Below are positions 34,962 to 43,353 of a stretch of DNA of 64,000 nt, one piece after another (within the stretch, counting starts at the first letter, position 1; every line of letters starts with the position of its first letter). The translations under genes were made by a program, and so were the position numbers. The stretch spans positions 248,001 to 312,000 of the forward strand of contig JAJFVF010000002.1 of assembly GCA_021371935.1 (NCBI GenBank). Direction: 5' to 3'. This stretch comes from a bacterium. GTDB lineage: Bacteria; Armatimonadota; UBA5829. The notes beneath the pieces were generated by a model. That model had not been told where the DNA came from. It did no database searches and saw only the letters and a program-made list of their open reading frames with translations.

Positions 34962-36106
34962 TTCGACACAATTTCCTTAACTGCCTGTAGAGCCTGATCT
35001 ATCTCTGACGCAGTTGTCAGTGGACTGATGCTAAAACGAACTGTTCCGTCTGGGAAAGTGCCGAGAGTCTTGTGAGCAGTTGTAGCACAGTGCAGTCCGA
35101 CACGGCACATTACCTCATATTTTTCATCCAGTGTCAGCCCGATGTCGGAATTCTCATACCCTTCAATGCGGAATGAAACCAATCCTGCCCGGCGCTCATT
35201 AGTGCTGGGTCCATATACTCTGACTTTATCAATTTCCGCAAGACCTGATACAAGACTGAGCATAAGATCATTATGGTGGGCACGGATATTATCGAGCCCG
35301 CGCTCGGCAATATAGCATACACCTGTTCCCAGACCGGCTATGCCTACACCGTTTGGTGTCCCGCTCTCAAACTTGTCAGGCAAAAAATCGGGGTGTTCTT
35401 CAGAAGCGGATGCGCTGCCCGTCCCCCCGCGCATTATTGGGTCTATCTCTGATGGATCTACCGACTTGCCCAGAACCAGTCCGCCAGTGCCCTGCGGACC
35501 CAACAAAGCCTTGTGCCCCGTAAAGGCCAGCATGTCGATATCCATGGCCTCCATATCGATATCCTCCACGCCGGCAGTCTGAGCGGCATCGACGAGTATT
35601 TTTGAACCCGAGCTGTGAGCTGCCTGAGCAAGCTGTGCTATTGGAAAAATCCTGCCGGTGACATTGCTCGCGTGCACTGCAACTGCCAGTTTTGCTCCCC
35701 CGGCAAGTGCACGCTGCCAGTCGGCTATGTCTATCTTTCCAGACGGGTCACAATTAACTATCTCAAGCTCCACTCCCTGTTTTTCCAGGGCACGAAGCGG
35801 CCGCATCACAGAATTGTGCTCGACGGATGTAGTCACCACCCGGTCGCCGGCCTTGAGCATGCCCATGAGCGCGATATTGAGGGCGTGGGTTGCATTCATA
35901 GTCAGTATTACTCGCAGGGGATCGCTTACATTAAACAGTTTTGCGATTGCTTCGCGCGTGTTATACACAATCCGGCCTGCATCGACTGATAGCTGGTGCC
36001 CCGAGCGTCCTGGGTTTCCGCCTGAGTGACGCATATATCCGACCATCGCTTCAACGACTTGTGCAGGTTTCGGCCAGGATGTGGCTGCGTTGTCCAGATA
36101 TATCAT
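34958..36106 (-). CDS. Cysteine desulfurase family protein (class V aminotransferase fold)
   Basis: A 382-residue PLP enzyme of the EF2568-like branch of cysteine desulfurases. It begins MIYLDNAATSWPKP, with VEHNSVMRPL, the sugar-like GHKALLGPQGTGGLV containing the PLP Lys in TGHK (near residue 196), FESGTPNGVGIAGL, and the catalytic Cys in VGLHCATTAHKTLGT (near residue 342). It should release sulfur from cysteine, or selenium from selenocysteine, and hand it to a carrier; DUF3343 downstream is a candidate. It overlaps the GT4 gene by four bases. Confidence 0.87.
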   Translation of the reverse strand: MIYLDNAATSWPKPAQVVEAMVGYMRHSGGNPGRSGHQLSVDAGRIVYNTREAIAKLFNVSDPLRVILTMNATHALNIALMGMLKAGDRVVTTSVEHNSVMRPLRALEKQGVELEIVNCDPSGKIDIADWQRALAGGAKLAVAVHASNVTGRIFPIAQLAQAAHSSGSKILVDAAQTAGVEDIDMEAMDIDMLAFTGHKALLGPQGTGGLVLGKSVDPSEIDPIMRGGTGSASASEEHPDFLPDKFESGTPNGVGIAGLGTGVCYIAERGLDNIRAHHNDLMLSLVSGLAEIDKVRVYGPSTNERRAGLVSFRIEGYENSDIGLTLDEKYEVMCRVGLHCATTAHKTLGTFPDGTVRFSISPLTTASEIDQALQAVKEIVSK

Positions 36107-37281
36107 GACCGAACTCCAACAGGGGCTGCGCTTTTCTTGCTCTCTATAATTGAAGCATAGAGACTTTCAAAGTCACTTACCATTCTTTCGATTGAGAACT
36201 GGGAAGCATTGCGCCTTGCATTTCCCCCCATTTTTGTTCGCTCGGCCTCATGCGAGATAAGAAATTCAATGCGGTCAGCGAATTCGCCCGGGTCGTTTTC
36301 TGTCAAGAATCCGTCGATCTCCGGCTGGACATTTTCCGGGATGCCGCCCGCATTTGCCGCCACCACGGGCAGACCGGCACTCAACGCTTCACATATCGCT
36401 ATGCCCTGGGTCTCCGTGGTCGATGGAAAAACAAATATATCTGCGCTGGTGTATATTGGTTCGATCTCATGGCGCTTAAGCATGCCGGTAAAAACGACTT
36501 TGCCCATAAGCCCGATCCCGGATGTATACTGCTTCGTCTCTTCCAGAGCCGGACCTCCCCCAACCATCAACAGCCGGGCCTTATCGCGCTTTGTAGATAT
36601 GATCTTGAACGCATCCAGGAGCATTGTGAGGTTCTTTTCACGGGCTATACGGCCGACATACAGCAGCAGGAATTCATCATCCGCGATACCATAGCGCACT
36701 CTCGTTTCTTTGCGCATTTCGGGTTCTGACGGCGGTATTGCTACCACGCCAGTCTTGATGACTTCGATGCGGTTTTTGATCCCATATGAGCGCAGAGTCC
36801 GCTCCACAGGGTTTGAAGGTACCACGATCCCGTCGCAGCCCGAATAGTACCACTTCATTAGTCTTGTCAGAAAGCCGCGTGTCAGTGACTTTGGCCGGAC
36901 TGGGACATAGTGGGCGTATTCCGTATACAGCGTGTGGTTCGTCGAAACCAGCGCGGAGCCGTATTTTCTGGCCCATCTTGCACCCACGACTCCCAACAGA
37001 AATGGAGTCTGGGTGTGGACGATATCCAGCTTGAGCGCGGCAAAGGTGCGCCGCAGTTCGGGTGCAAATGGGATGGGAAACGGATAGTCCCGCATCAGGG
37101 GAGTATGAGCAGAGGGGAATCTGAACACATTGGTCGACTCGTCTTCATAGCCGTTAAAAGTCGGCGCAAAGATAAAAACATCATGACCGCGTCTGGACAG
37201 CTCATCGCGCAACGTGCACACGCTCACGCTTACGCCGTTGATGATGGGTTCATAACTCTCTGAAAAAATGCCTATGCGCAT
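36103..37281 (-). CDS. Glycosyltransferase family 4
   Basis: A 392-residue GT-B glycosyltransferase. The N-terminal acceptor domain starts MRIGIFSESYEPIINGVSVS, and the donor domain carries LLYVGRIAREKNLTMLLDAF, VFTGML, and the E(x7)E-type ADIFVFPSTTETQGIAICEA. This is the pattern of lipid-directed GT4 enzymes that glucosylate diacylglycerol and related acceptors, which act at the inner membrane face. The ATG at 37281 is chosen over the upstream extension to 37344, which is unlike the family. Confidence 0.85.
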   Translation of the reverse strand: MRIGIFSESYEPIINGVSVSVCTLRDELSRRGHDVFIFAPTFNGYEDESTNVFRFPSAHTPLMRDYPFPIPFAPELRRTFAALKLDIVHTQTPFLLGVVGARWARKYGSALVSTNHTLYTEYAHYVPVRPKSLTRGFLTRLMKWYYSGCDGIVVPSNPVERTLRSYGIKNRIEVIKTGVVAIPPSEPEMRKETRVRYGIADDEFLLLYVGRIAREKNLTMLLDAFKIISTKRDKARLLMVGGGPALEETKQYTSGIGLMGKVVFTGMLKRHEIEPIYTSADIFVFPSTTETQGIAICEALSAGLPVVAANAGGIPENVQPEIDGFLTENDPGEFADRIEFLISHEAERTKMGGNARRNASQFSIERMVSDFESLYASIIESKKSAAPVGVRS

Positions 37282-37372
37282 AAATACAATCTGGCTCACA
37301 AAGTGATGGTGGCGATAAAGATACCGCCACCAGGAGTGAATCATTACTAATTATATAATAAACAGATGCCTG

Positions 37373-38311
37373 TTACTCCGCATCCTGTAATGTGCGGCCA
37401 TTGCTCTCCATAAAGCTCAGAACATCAGAGAGCCTGAACCGGCGCTGGTTGCCTGCTGTCCTGAAGTGAGCAAGCACACCGCGGTTGGTATATCGTCTGA
37501 CGGTTGTCGGGCAGACGTTGAGAATTCTGGCGGCCTCTTCAAGAGTCAGCGGTGGATCGAGGAGTCTTTGAATGAGTTCACCCCTGCTTTCCTTGAACGC
37601 TTTATATGAGTTCTGCGCGACTTCTTCACCGGCGATGCCGAAGAGTGTCTGCAAATGGTGCGGCATGCGGTCCCAATTCTGCTGCAGGTCTGAGTCTTCT
37701 TTGACTGCCTGTTCCTCGACGGGCAATATGACTGTCGGCTCGATATCAGGCTGCGCAAACGACGTCTCCTGGGCTAGTAAGGTTTCATTCTGATCTTTTG
37801 GCCGGTCGGCGGTGTTGAGATCAATTGGACGCGGGACTCCCGTGCCTTCACTTCCGAGCAGCACACTGGATTGCGGCATATCGCTTTGCAGTGGAACTGT
37901 TTGGGCTTCATCTGTTTGCTCATCGGACTCAGTTTTATGGTCCATGAAAGAGAAAAAGTCTTCCACAGGAGAAATGTCATTGTCGTCGAAAAGCCCAGGG
38001 GAGCCTGCGGCTCGACCGGCTGCGGGTCTATCCATATGAGCCCTCGGCTCGTCTACGGTGTCTTCACCAGCCTCAATGGTTGCAACTGAAGAATCCACTG
38101 CGACTGAAGAATCCACACTCTCTGCGGCCATACCATCAAAAGTCGGCTGACTGACAGGCCTTGGCTGAGATGTGGTATTAATCTGTTCTATAGGTTCTTG
38201 CTTATCTTCTATTTGTATCGGAACATCGTCCGTTTTTTTCTTTTTTAGTTCCTGAGCACTGCGTTCTACCTGCTTAAACCACTCACCTAATCTGTTATCG
38301 TAGTTAGCCAT
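37373..38311 (-). CDS. Protein with C-terminal MerR/excisionase-like HTH and long disordered region
   Basis: A 312-residue protein. The first 215 residues are acidic, Gln/Pro/Ser-rich and probably disordered, with a short direct repeat SSVAVDSSVAT. The C-terminal 55 residues hold a MerR-family HTH: LTLEEAARILNVCPTTVRRY then NRGVLAHFRTAGNQRRFRLS, as in BldC and excisionase-type DNA-binding domains. It may be a DNA-binding regulator. It follows queA by 22 bases on the same strand. Confidence 0.7.
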   Translation of the reverse strand: MANYDNRLGEWFKQVERSAQELKKKKTDDVPIQIEDKQEPIEQINTTSQPRPVSQPTFDGMAAESVDSSVAVDSSVATIEAGEDTVDEPRAHMDRPAAGRAAGSPGLFDDNDISPVEDFFSFMDHKTESDEQTDEAQTVPLQSDMPQSSVLLGSEGTGVPRPIDLNTADRPKDQNETLLAQETSFAQPDIEPTVILPVEEQAVKEDSDLQQNWDRMPHHLQTLFGIAGEEVAQNSYKAFKESRGELIQRLLDPPLTLEEAARILNVCPTTVRRYTNRGVLAHFRTAGNQRRFRLSDVLSFMESNGRTLQDAE

Positions 38312-38333
38312 AACTCTTCCCCCTTCTCATTGA

Positions 38334-39344
38334 TTAGCAAAGAAACATTGCATCACCGAAACTCAGGAACCTATATCGCTCCCGGAGCGCTTCTTCATAC
38401 GCTCTTTTAATAGTGTCTATGCCCGCAAATGCGCTCACAAGCACCAGTAAAGTCGATTTTGGAATGTGAAAGTTGGTTACCAACGCTTCCACAATCTTAA
38501 ATTCATATCCGGGCTTGATAAAAAGATTGGTCGCTCCCCCACCCGGTCTGACTCTGCGTTTCGAGACTGCAGCACTTTCAAGACAGCGCGCTGTCGTTGT
38601 GCCGACGCATACAATTCTTCCCTGCGCGGAGTTTATCGCATCAGCCGCCGACTCAGTGATCTCAAACTCTTCGGTATGCATCTCGTGGTCATCAATGTTA
38701 TCCACCCGCACTGGCCTAAATGTTCCAATTCCCACATTCAGCGTCACGAAGACTTTCTGTATGCCTCTTTCGGCTATCTTGTTAAGAATTTCAGGTGTAA
38801 AATGCAAGCCTGCTGTCGGCGCGGCAGCAGACCCACCGGCATGTGCATACACAGTCTGGTAACGCTCAGGATCATTCAGCTGCTTGTGAATATACGGCGG
38901 CAGCGGCACCTGACCTGCCGCCTTGATCAACATATCCGGGTCAACAGCAGCACTGAATTTCAGTGTCCTGATGCCCTGATCATCGCGGTCTTTAACAAAT
39001 GCGCTCAGCCCGCCATCAAATAAAATGGTGCTTCCAACCCCGACCCGCCTGCCGGGTTTTACCATTGCTTCCCAAAGCCCCTGCCCAGTGTGCTTCATCA
39101 GCAGAGCCTCGACATGCCCGCCGGTCTCTTTGTGCCCGTAAAGCCTGGCGGCTGTGACCCTGGTATCGTTAAAGACAATGAGGTCGTCGTCCCTCAAATA
39201 TTCAAGAATCTCAAAGAACTTCCTGTGCTCGATTGTCTGATCCTGCCTGTTTACAACGAGCAGCCTGGAATTGTCCCGCTGCGCCAAAGGCTCCTGTGCA
39301 ATCAGTGCCTGTGGGAGCGGATAATCAAACTCACTTAAATGCAT
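38334..39344 (-). CDS. queA: S-adenosylmethionine:tRNA ribosyltransferase-isomerase
   Basis: Transfers and isomerises the ribosyl moiety of SAM onto preQ1-modified tRNA, giving epoxyqueuosine. The 336-residue protein shows the family pattern: FDYPLPQALIAQEPLAQRDN, LIVFNDTRVTAARL, LMKHTGQGLWEAMVKPGRR, PTAGLHFTPEIL, and TNFHIPKSTLLVLVSAF near the C-terminus. No tgt is adjacent. It is read from a near-consensus promoter 60 bases upstream and heads the minus-strand run. Confidence 0.96.
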   Translation of the reverse strand: MHLSEFDYPLPQALIAQEPLAQRDNSRLLVVNRQDQTIEHRKFFEILEYLRDDDLIVFNDTRVTAARLYGHKETGGHVEALLMKHTGQGLWEAMVKPGRRVGVGSTILFDGGLSAFVKDRDDQGIRTLKFSAAVDPDMLIKAAGQVPLPPYIHKQLNDPERYQTVYAHAGGSAAAPTAGLHFTPEILNKIAERGIQKVFVTLNVGIGTFRPVRVDNIDDHEMHTEEFEITESAADAINSAQGRIVCVGTTTARCLESAAVSKRRVRPGGGATNLFIKPGYEFKIVEALVTNFHIPKSTLLVLVSAFAGIDTIKRAYEEALRERYRFLSFGDAMFLC

Positions 39345-39410
39345 ATCTTACAAAGGGGCATATTATGTACAACTTCGCCCGCCTAAACCTATACGAAACC
39401 TACGACCTTG

Positions 39411-39439
39411 ATTGTATCCTCAGTAGGGCGCAATGTCAA
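39411..39439 (-). promoter_or_regulatory. Sigma-70 promoter of queA
   Basis: On the minus strand TTGACA, a 17-bp spacer, and TACAAT. Transcription should start near 39404, leaving a 60-base leader. Confidence 0.75.
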
Positions 39440-39541
39440 GGTTAAAGTATGTAATTTGCCGCCATATTGCTGCCACGAATTTAGCAGGCGGCGAAATGTT
39501 TTTCAACAGCCGTCATAAAATTGGATTGGTTGCTGCATGTA

Positions 39542-39571
39542 TTGACCGTGGCTGATAATTACTGATAGAAT
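39542..39571 (+). promoter_or_regulatory. Sigma-70 promoter with extended -10, probably giving a leaderless methyltransferase mRNA
   Basis: TTGACC at 39542-39547, an 18-bp spacer, and TAGAAT at 39566-39571 preceded by TGA. The expected start site, six to eight bases on, coincides with the GTG start codon at 39578. Confidence 0.6.
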
Positions 39572-39577
39572 CTCATC

Positions 39578-40396
39578 GTGGTTGACAAAAGACGTCCTCG
39601 AAAACTCGAATATTCGGATATCGACCTGTCGCGCTGGAAAGAATATGAGGATATTCTTACCGATTCATGGTGGGATATGAAATCACGCGATAGAACGAAT
39701 GGTCATTCTTTTGACTATCATGGAAACTTCATTCCTCAAATTCCTAACCAGGTATTCAGGCGCTACAGTCGTGAAGGCGATATTGTAGTAGACTGGTTTC
39801 TCGGTTCTGGCACTTCAGCCATAGAAGCGGTCAACTTGAATAGAAGGTTGATTGGTATCGAGCTCAAGCATGAGCTTGTCGAGTATGTGAAAGGCAAGCT
39901 GCCCGCCGGGGCAGTCGGCAACAGCATAAGGATTATTCAGGGTGACAGTGCTTCAAACAATGCTAAAAAGAGCGTCCAAAATGCGCTGCAGGAGATGGGT
40001 GCCGATAAGGCGCAACTGGCTGTATTGCACCCGCCATACGCCGATATAATCAAGTTCAGCGAGCTAAAGGCAGATCTGTCAAACTGCCCTTCCACAGATG
40101 AATTTCTTGCCGGTTTCACAAAAGTGGTTCAAAATGCTTACGATACGCTTGAAAATGGCCGCTTTGCCATTCTCGTAATTGGTGACAAATACAGCGCAGG
40201 AGAACTCGACCCGCTCGGGTTCAAGTGCATGCTGAAAATGAATGAAGTGGGCTTTCGCACCAAGTCGATCATAGTGAAAAATATCGAAGGCAATGAAAAA
40301 GGCAAAGGCAAAGACACCAACCTCTGGCGTTACCGCGCCCTCAGCGGTGGATTCTATATCTTCAAGCACGAGTACGTAATGATATTCTTCAAATAG
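39578..40396 (+). CDS. Orphan DNA methyltransferase (N4/N6 amino-methyltransferase family)
   Basis: A 272-residue SAM-dependent DNA methyltransferase. Motif I is DWFLGSGTSAIEA near residues 69-81, followed by LIGIELK (motif II). The catalytic motif IV is HPPYAD near residue 151, where the first residue is His instead of the usual Asp, Asn or Ser. The order I before IV places it in an alpha/gamma-type layout. No restriction endonuclease or specificity subunit is adjacent, so the role may be regulatory or protective. The GTG start lacks a Shine-Dalgarno sequence. Confidence 0.78.
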   Translation: MVDKRRPRKLEYSDIDLSRWKEYEDILTDSWWDMKSRDRTNGHSFDYHGNFIPQIPNQVFRRYSREGDIVVDWFLGSGTSAIEAVNLNRRLIGIELKHELVEYVKGKLPAGAVGNSIRIIQGDSASNNAKKSVQNALQEMGADKAQLAVLHPPYADIIKFSELKADLSNCPSTDEFLAGFTKVVQNAYDTLENGRFAILVIGDKYSAGELDPLGFKCMLKMNEVGFRTKSIIVKNIEGNEKGKGKDTNLWRYRALSGGFYIFKHEYVMIFFK

Positions 40397-40526
40397 CCCC
40401 CAAACAAGCACACACAATTGTCGAGGTTGTTCTTTAAGTGAACAAAAGTCCAGCCCGTATCGTCTAAAATATGGCGGACGGAGGTATCAATCAACCTCAT
40501 AATTGCCGCTGCGGGAAGTAAATGAA

Positions 40527-41309
40527 ATGGAATTGTGCAATTTGGATGGCGAGCTTGAGATCTTGATTAATTACACCGATGAGCCTGCGATATCACTGCG
40601 CGGTGAAGTGGATTTTCGCAATATGGACAGGATCAGCCAGGCGATTTTCAGTCTGGTTGAGCGTGGGAAGTCGTCGATCAATATCGATCTTAGAGAGGTG
40701 ATCTTTATGGATTCGACAGGTGTTTCGGCTCTCATTGATGCGGCCAATGTAATCGTTCCAAAGGGGTGCAGCTTACGGCTCATTACGGCAGGGGGACAGT
40801 TGTCCAAGGTGTTATCGCGCTGCGGCATGTCGGGTATGTTTCAATATGAACAACTGGGCTCGCTGCAGCCGTTGGCGGGTGGCCCTTCACGTCCCGAGAC
40901 CAGGGATGTGGTTGAGTTCGAAGTTCCGAGCCAGCCCCAGATGCTGTCATATATACGTGCGCGCGCCGCTGATTTTGCAAGATCAATGCCTTTTAGTGAT
41001 GACGATATCGAAGATATCAAACTGGCTATCGGTGAGGCGGCGACCAACGCCATCAGGCATGGAACAAGCCGCGATTGTCACAAAATCAAGATCAGGTTTG
41101 AGCGCGGCAAGGACGAAATGAAAGTTTTCGTTATCGACAGAGGCTGCGGCTTTGATCCCGAGTCGATATGCTCAACGCCCATCGACTATATGTGTGAAGG
41201 CGGCAGAGGTATTATGTTTATGAAGGCGCTGATGAATAAAGTGAGATTCAGTTCACAAAAGCCCGGCACCTGTGTTGAAATGACAAAAAAATACCAGAGA
41301 CAAAACTAA
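40527..41309 (+). CDS. STAS domain-HATPase fusion (anti-sigma antagonist fused to anti-sigma kinase)
   Basis: A 260-residue protein joining two partner-switching modules usually made separately. Residues 5-115 are a STAS domain with the phosphorylatable Ser63 in MDSTGVSAL. Residues 130-258 are an RsbW-like GHKL ATPase with N-box EAATNAIRHG (170-179), G1 DRGCGFDP (204-211) and G2 GGRGIMFM (225-232). The ATG at 40527 follows GGGAAG. If both halves work, the kinase could phosphorylate its own STAS partner. It converges on the stress operon with two bases between stops. Confidence 0.87.
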   Translation: MELCNLDGELEILINYTDEPAISLRGEVDFRNMDRISQAIFSLVERGKSSINIDLREVIFMDSTGVSALIDAANVIVPKGCSLRLITAGGQLSKVLSRCGMSGMFQYEQLGSLQPLAGGPSRPETRDVVEFEVPSQPQMLSYIRARAADFARSMPFSDDDIEDIKLAIGEAATNAIRHGTSRDCHKIKIRFERGKDEMKVFVIDRGCGFDPESICSTPIDYMCEGGRGIMFMKALMNKVRFSSQKPGTCVEMTKKYQRQN

Positions 41310-41311
41310 AA

Positions 41312-42040
41312 CTATTTCTTTGTTGTTTGACTACACACAGCCTTGAACTGGTGTTCGGTCATGACTTTGCGCAAGGCCTGCTGCTTCTTGAGATTGAGGT
41401 TCAAGAGATTCGCTTGCTGTTTGTGGATATCGTTTATCAGCTTCTTCACCGCTGCAGCGTCGAGATCATAGGCTGAATACACCTCGGCCAACTGTCTGGA
41501 ATTCTTGCTCAGACTCTTGACTGTGCTGATTTTTTGTTTATTTAGCCGATTAATCTGTGAGATTTCACCGGCATCCAGGTTCATCTGCCGCAAGGCTTTG
41601 TCCACCGTCTTATCCTGGCCATCCTCCCTCATAGGAGAAATTTCAGCCCGCCCGGACCCGCGCATTTTATTGCCGATTCTGTTTCTGAAAGCGGCGAATT
41701 GACTTGCATCGAGTATATTCCTGATGCCGATCTGATTATTCAGATGAATGTGCAGCAGCTTCAACTGAGATTGATCTATCTTTTCGATGGCTGTTTTTGC
41801 CTTTTTCTCATCGAGATTATAATCGCGATAGACCTTGAGTAGTTCTCTGCGGGCGCACACAAGGTTTTGCCGTTCAGCTCTGGTCTTGTCTCGGGTCTGT
41901 GTGGCAAGGTCTTTGAGTTGATCCTTCTGACCCTGATCTATATCCGCACAGCAAGCCGCAGATGCAAGAGATGTTGCAATCCCCATCAATACAACAAAAA
42001 CTGAAAGCTTGTTTATAACCGACTGCCCGAATGAATACAT
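41312..42040 (-). CDS. Spy/CpxP-like periplasmic protein with two tandem repeats
   Basis: A 242-residue exported helical protein. A signal peptide (LSVFVVLMGIATSLASAACC) is followed by two similar halves, roughly residues 35-125 and 145-235. Each has a QKDQL/EISQI-type start, a YRDYNLDEKKAK or YSAYDLDAAAVK turn, and a QFAAF or QFKAV end, the LTxxQ-like helical hairpin of CpxP/Spy chaperones. The tandem arrangement mimics the Spy homodimer. It is the last gene of the ECF sigma operon, nine bases after the anti-sigma gene, and probably buffers or senses envelope stress. Confidence 0.72.
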   Translation of the reverse strand: MYSFGQSVINKLSVFVVLMGIATSLASAACCADIDQGQKDQLKDLATQTRDKTRAERQNLVCARRELLKVYRDYNLDEKKAKTAIEKIDQSQLKLLHIHLNNQIGIRNILDASQFAAFRNRIGNKMRGSGRAEISPMREDGQDKTVDKALRQMNLDAGEISQINRLNKQKISTVKSLSKNSRQLAEVYSAYDLDAAAVKKLINDIHKQQANLLNLNLKKQQALRKVMTEHQFKAVCSQTTKK

Positions 42041-42048
42041 TGGTACAC

Positions 42049-42495
42049 CTACATATTGTCTATATAATCGACTGTCGCATCTGTCTGTCTGCCCATTGGG
42101 TCATCCGACCATTTGACTTGCGCCATCGATGATGGCATCGGGTCGGATGGCTTATTATTCACGGGCTTGATAGTATGTATCGCCAGCAGGAGCAGCATGG
42201 CCAGAACCACGGCTGCTGCCGCCACTCGATAACCATTTTTCAGAAAGCCGTCCAGTCTCGTGAGAATACTCGCTCGCTTAGGCCGTATCTTTGCATGAAC
42301 CAGCGCCCAGACGTCGTTTTGAGGCTGCTGAAGACCAACCGCCGCAATTCGACCTGCAAGCTCGGCCTCATCTTTCAGCAGATCCGCACACTCATCGCAC
42401 GTGCGAATATGCTCCCGGACCTGCTCGCTCTCAGGCGGATTCAGCTTGTCTTGCGCGTAGTCCAGCAGAATCGGTTGTATCTGTTCGCATTTCAT
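42049..42495 (-). CDS. Zinc-finger anti-sigma factor (ZAS type)
   Basis: A 148-residue bitopic membrane protein expected to hold the ECF sigma factor inactive. The N-terminal cytoplasmic domain has the HxxxCxxC zinc motif (His29, Cys33, Cys36 in HIRTCDECADLL). One membrane helix lies near residues 90-108 (VAAAAVVLAMLLLLAIHTI), followed by a short periplasmic tail. The gene start lies inside the sigma gene, overlapping it by 65 bases, which couples their synthesis. Confidence 0.88.
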   Translation of the reverse strand: MKCEQIQPILLDYAQDKLNPPESEQVREHIRTCDECADLLKDEAELAGRIAAVGLQQPQNDVWALVHAKIRPKRASILTRLDGFLKNGYRVAAAAVVLAMLLLLAIHTIKPVNNKPSDPMPSSMAQVKWSDDPMGRQTDATVDYIDNM

Positions 42496-43096
42496 TGTTG
42501 TCGCCTTGCATATCCTCTCTCAAGCACAGCTTTTTCAGCCTCTGACGCGCCCTGAAGAGTTTTACCTTCAGGTTGCTCGGCGAGATATTGGTTATCTTCG
42601 ATATCTCGTCGTAATCGCACTCCTGCAGATGGTATAGCGTCACCAGAAGTCGATCCTCTTCTGAAAGCAGAGACATTGCATTTATTATCCTCTGTCTGTC
42701 CAGAGCATCTATTACAGACTTTTCAGGATCGGCAGGACTTAACGATGTGCATCTGCCGGTAAAGGCTTCATCGATTATCACATCTTCTATGGAGACTTCA
42801 CGTTGCGCTTTTCGCGAACGCAGGAAGTCTCTTGCCGTGTTCGATGCTATTTTATAAAGCCAGGTGGTGAACTTAGAATCCCCTTTGAATCCTGCAGCAG
42901 CCCGCCATACCTTTACGAAGACTTCCGCAAGAGCCTCCTCAGCTTCCTCATGGCTTGAGAGCATACGATAGAGCAGGTTATAGACTGGACGCTCGTATCT
43001 CCGCAAAAGCAGGCGCAAGGCATCCTGATCCTGACGCTTGCACATTTCCAGGAGCTGCTCGCTGCTTGCCGAGAAATCATAATCAGTCTCGTTCAA
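42431..43096 (-). CDS. ECF-type RNA polymerase sigma factor
   Basis: A 221-residue group-4 sigma factor. Region 2 is at about residues 25-95 (RYERPVYNLLYRMLSSHEEA, AEVFVKVWRAAAGF, KFTTWLYKIASNTARDFLR), a linker follows, and region 4 is at 140-195 (LSEEDRLLVTLYHLQECDYD, EISKITNISPSNLKVKLFRA). TTG start with AGGG close upstream. The C-terminal 20 residues are encoded in the overlap with the anti-sigma gene. A TGAAAC-N16-CGTC promoter just upstream suggests it directs its own synthesis. Confidence 0.94.
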   Translation of the reverse strand: MNETDYDFSASSEQLLEMCKRQDQDALRLLLRRYERPVYNLLYRMLSSHEEAEEALAEVFVKVWRAAAGFKGDSKFTTWLYKIASNTARDFLRSRKAQREVSIEDVIIDEAFTGRCTSLSPADPEKSVIDALDRQRIINAMSLLSEEDRLLVTLYHLQECDYDEISKITNISPSNLKVKLFRARQRLKKLCLREDMQGDNNEMRTDTTDSAGLRARQAESA

Positions 43097-43127
43097 TACA
43101 ACCCTGCCTATCCTTTCAATAGTAGTA

Positions 43128-43153
43128 GACGTAAAAACTTGAATGCGGTTTCA
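43128..43153 (-). promoter_or_regulatory. ECF-type autoregulatory promoter
   Basis: On the minus strand TGAAAC (43153-43148), a 16-bp spacer, and CGTC (43131-43128), the classical -35/-10 pair of many ECF sigma factors. Expected start of transcription is about 25 bases before the TTG start codon. Confidence 0.72.
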
Positions 43154-43353
43154 GATTATAATACGCGATCATCATTACTTGATCGTTCCTAATGTATTGT
43201 TTGAGCCCGGAAAACATCATAAAGCACTCGAAAACAGGTAATTAGTCGAGGCGCTGCGGCATCCATTGTGCAGCAAAATCAGTAGAACCTGCAGCCCGCA
43301 GTTCGCACTAATCCGAAACATCAACGGCAATCAGTGCGGACGGGGTGGATGCC

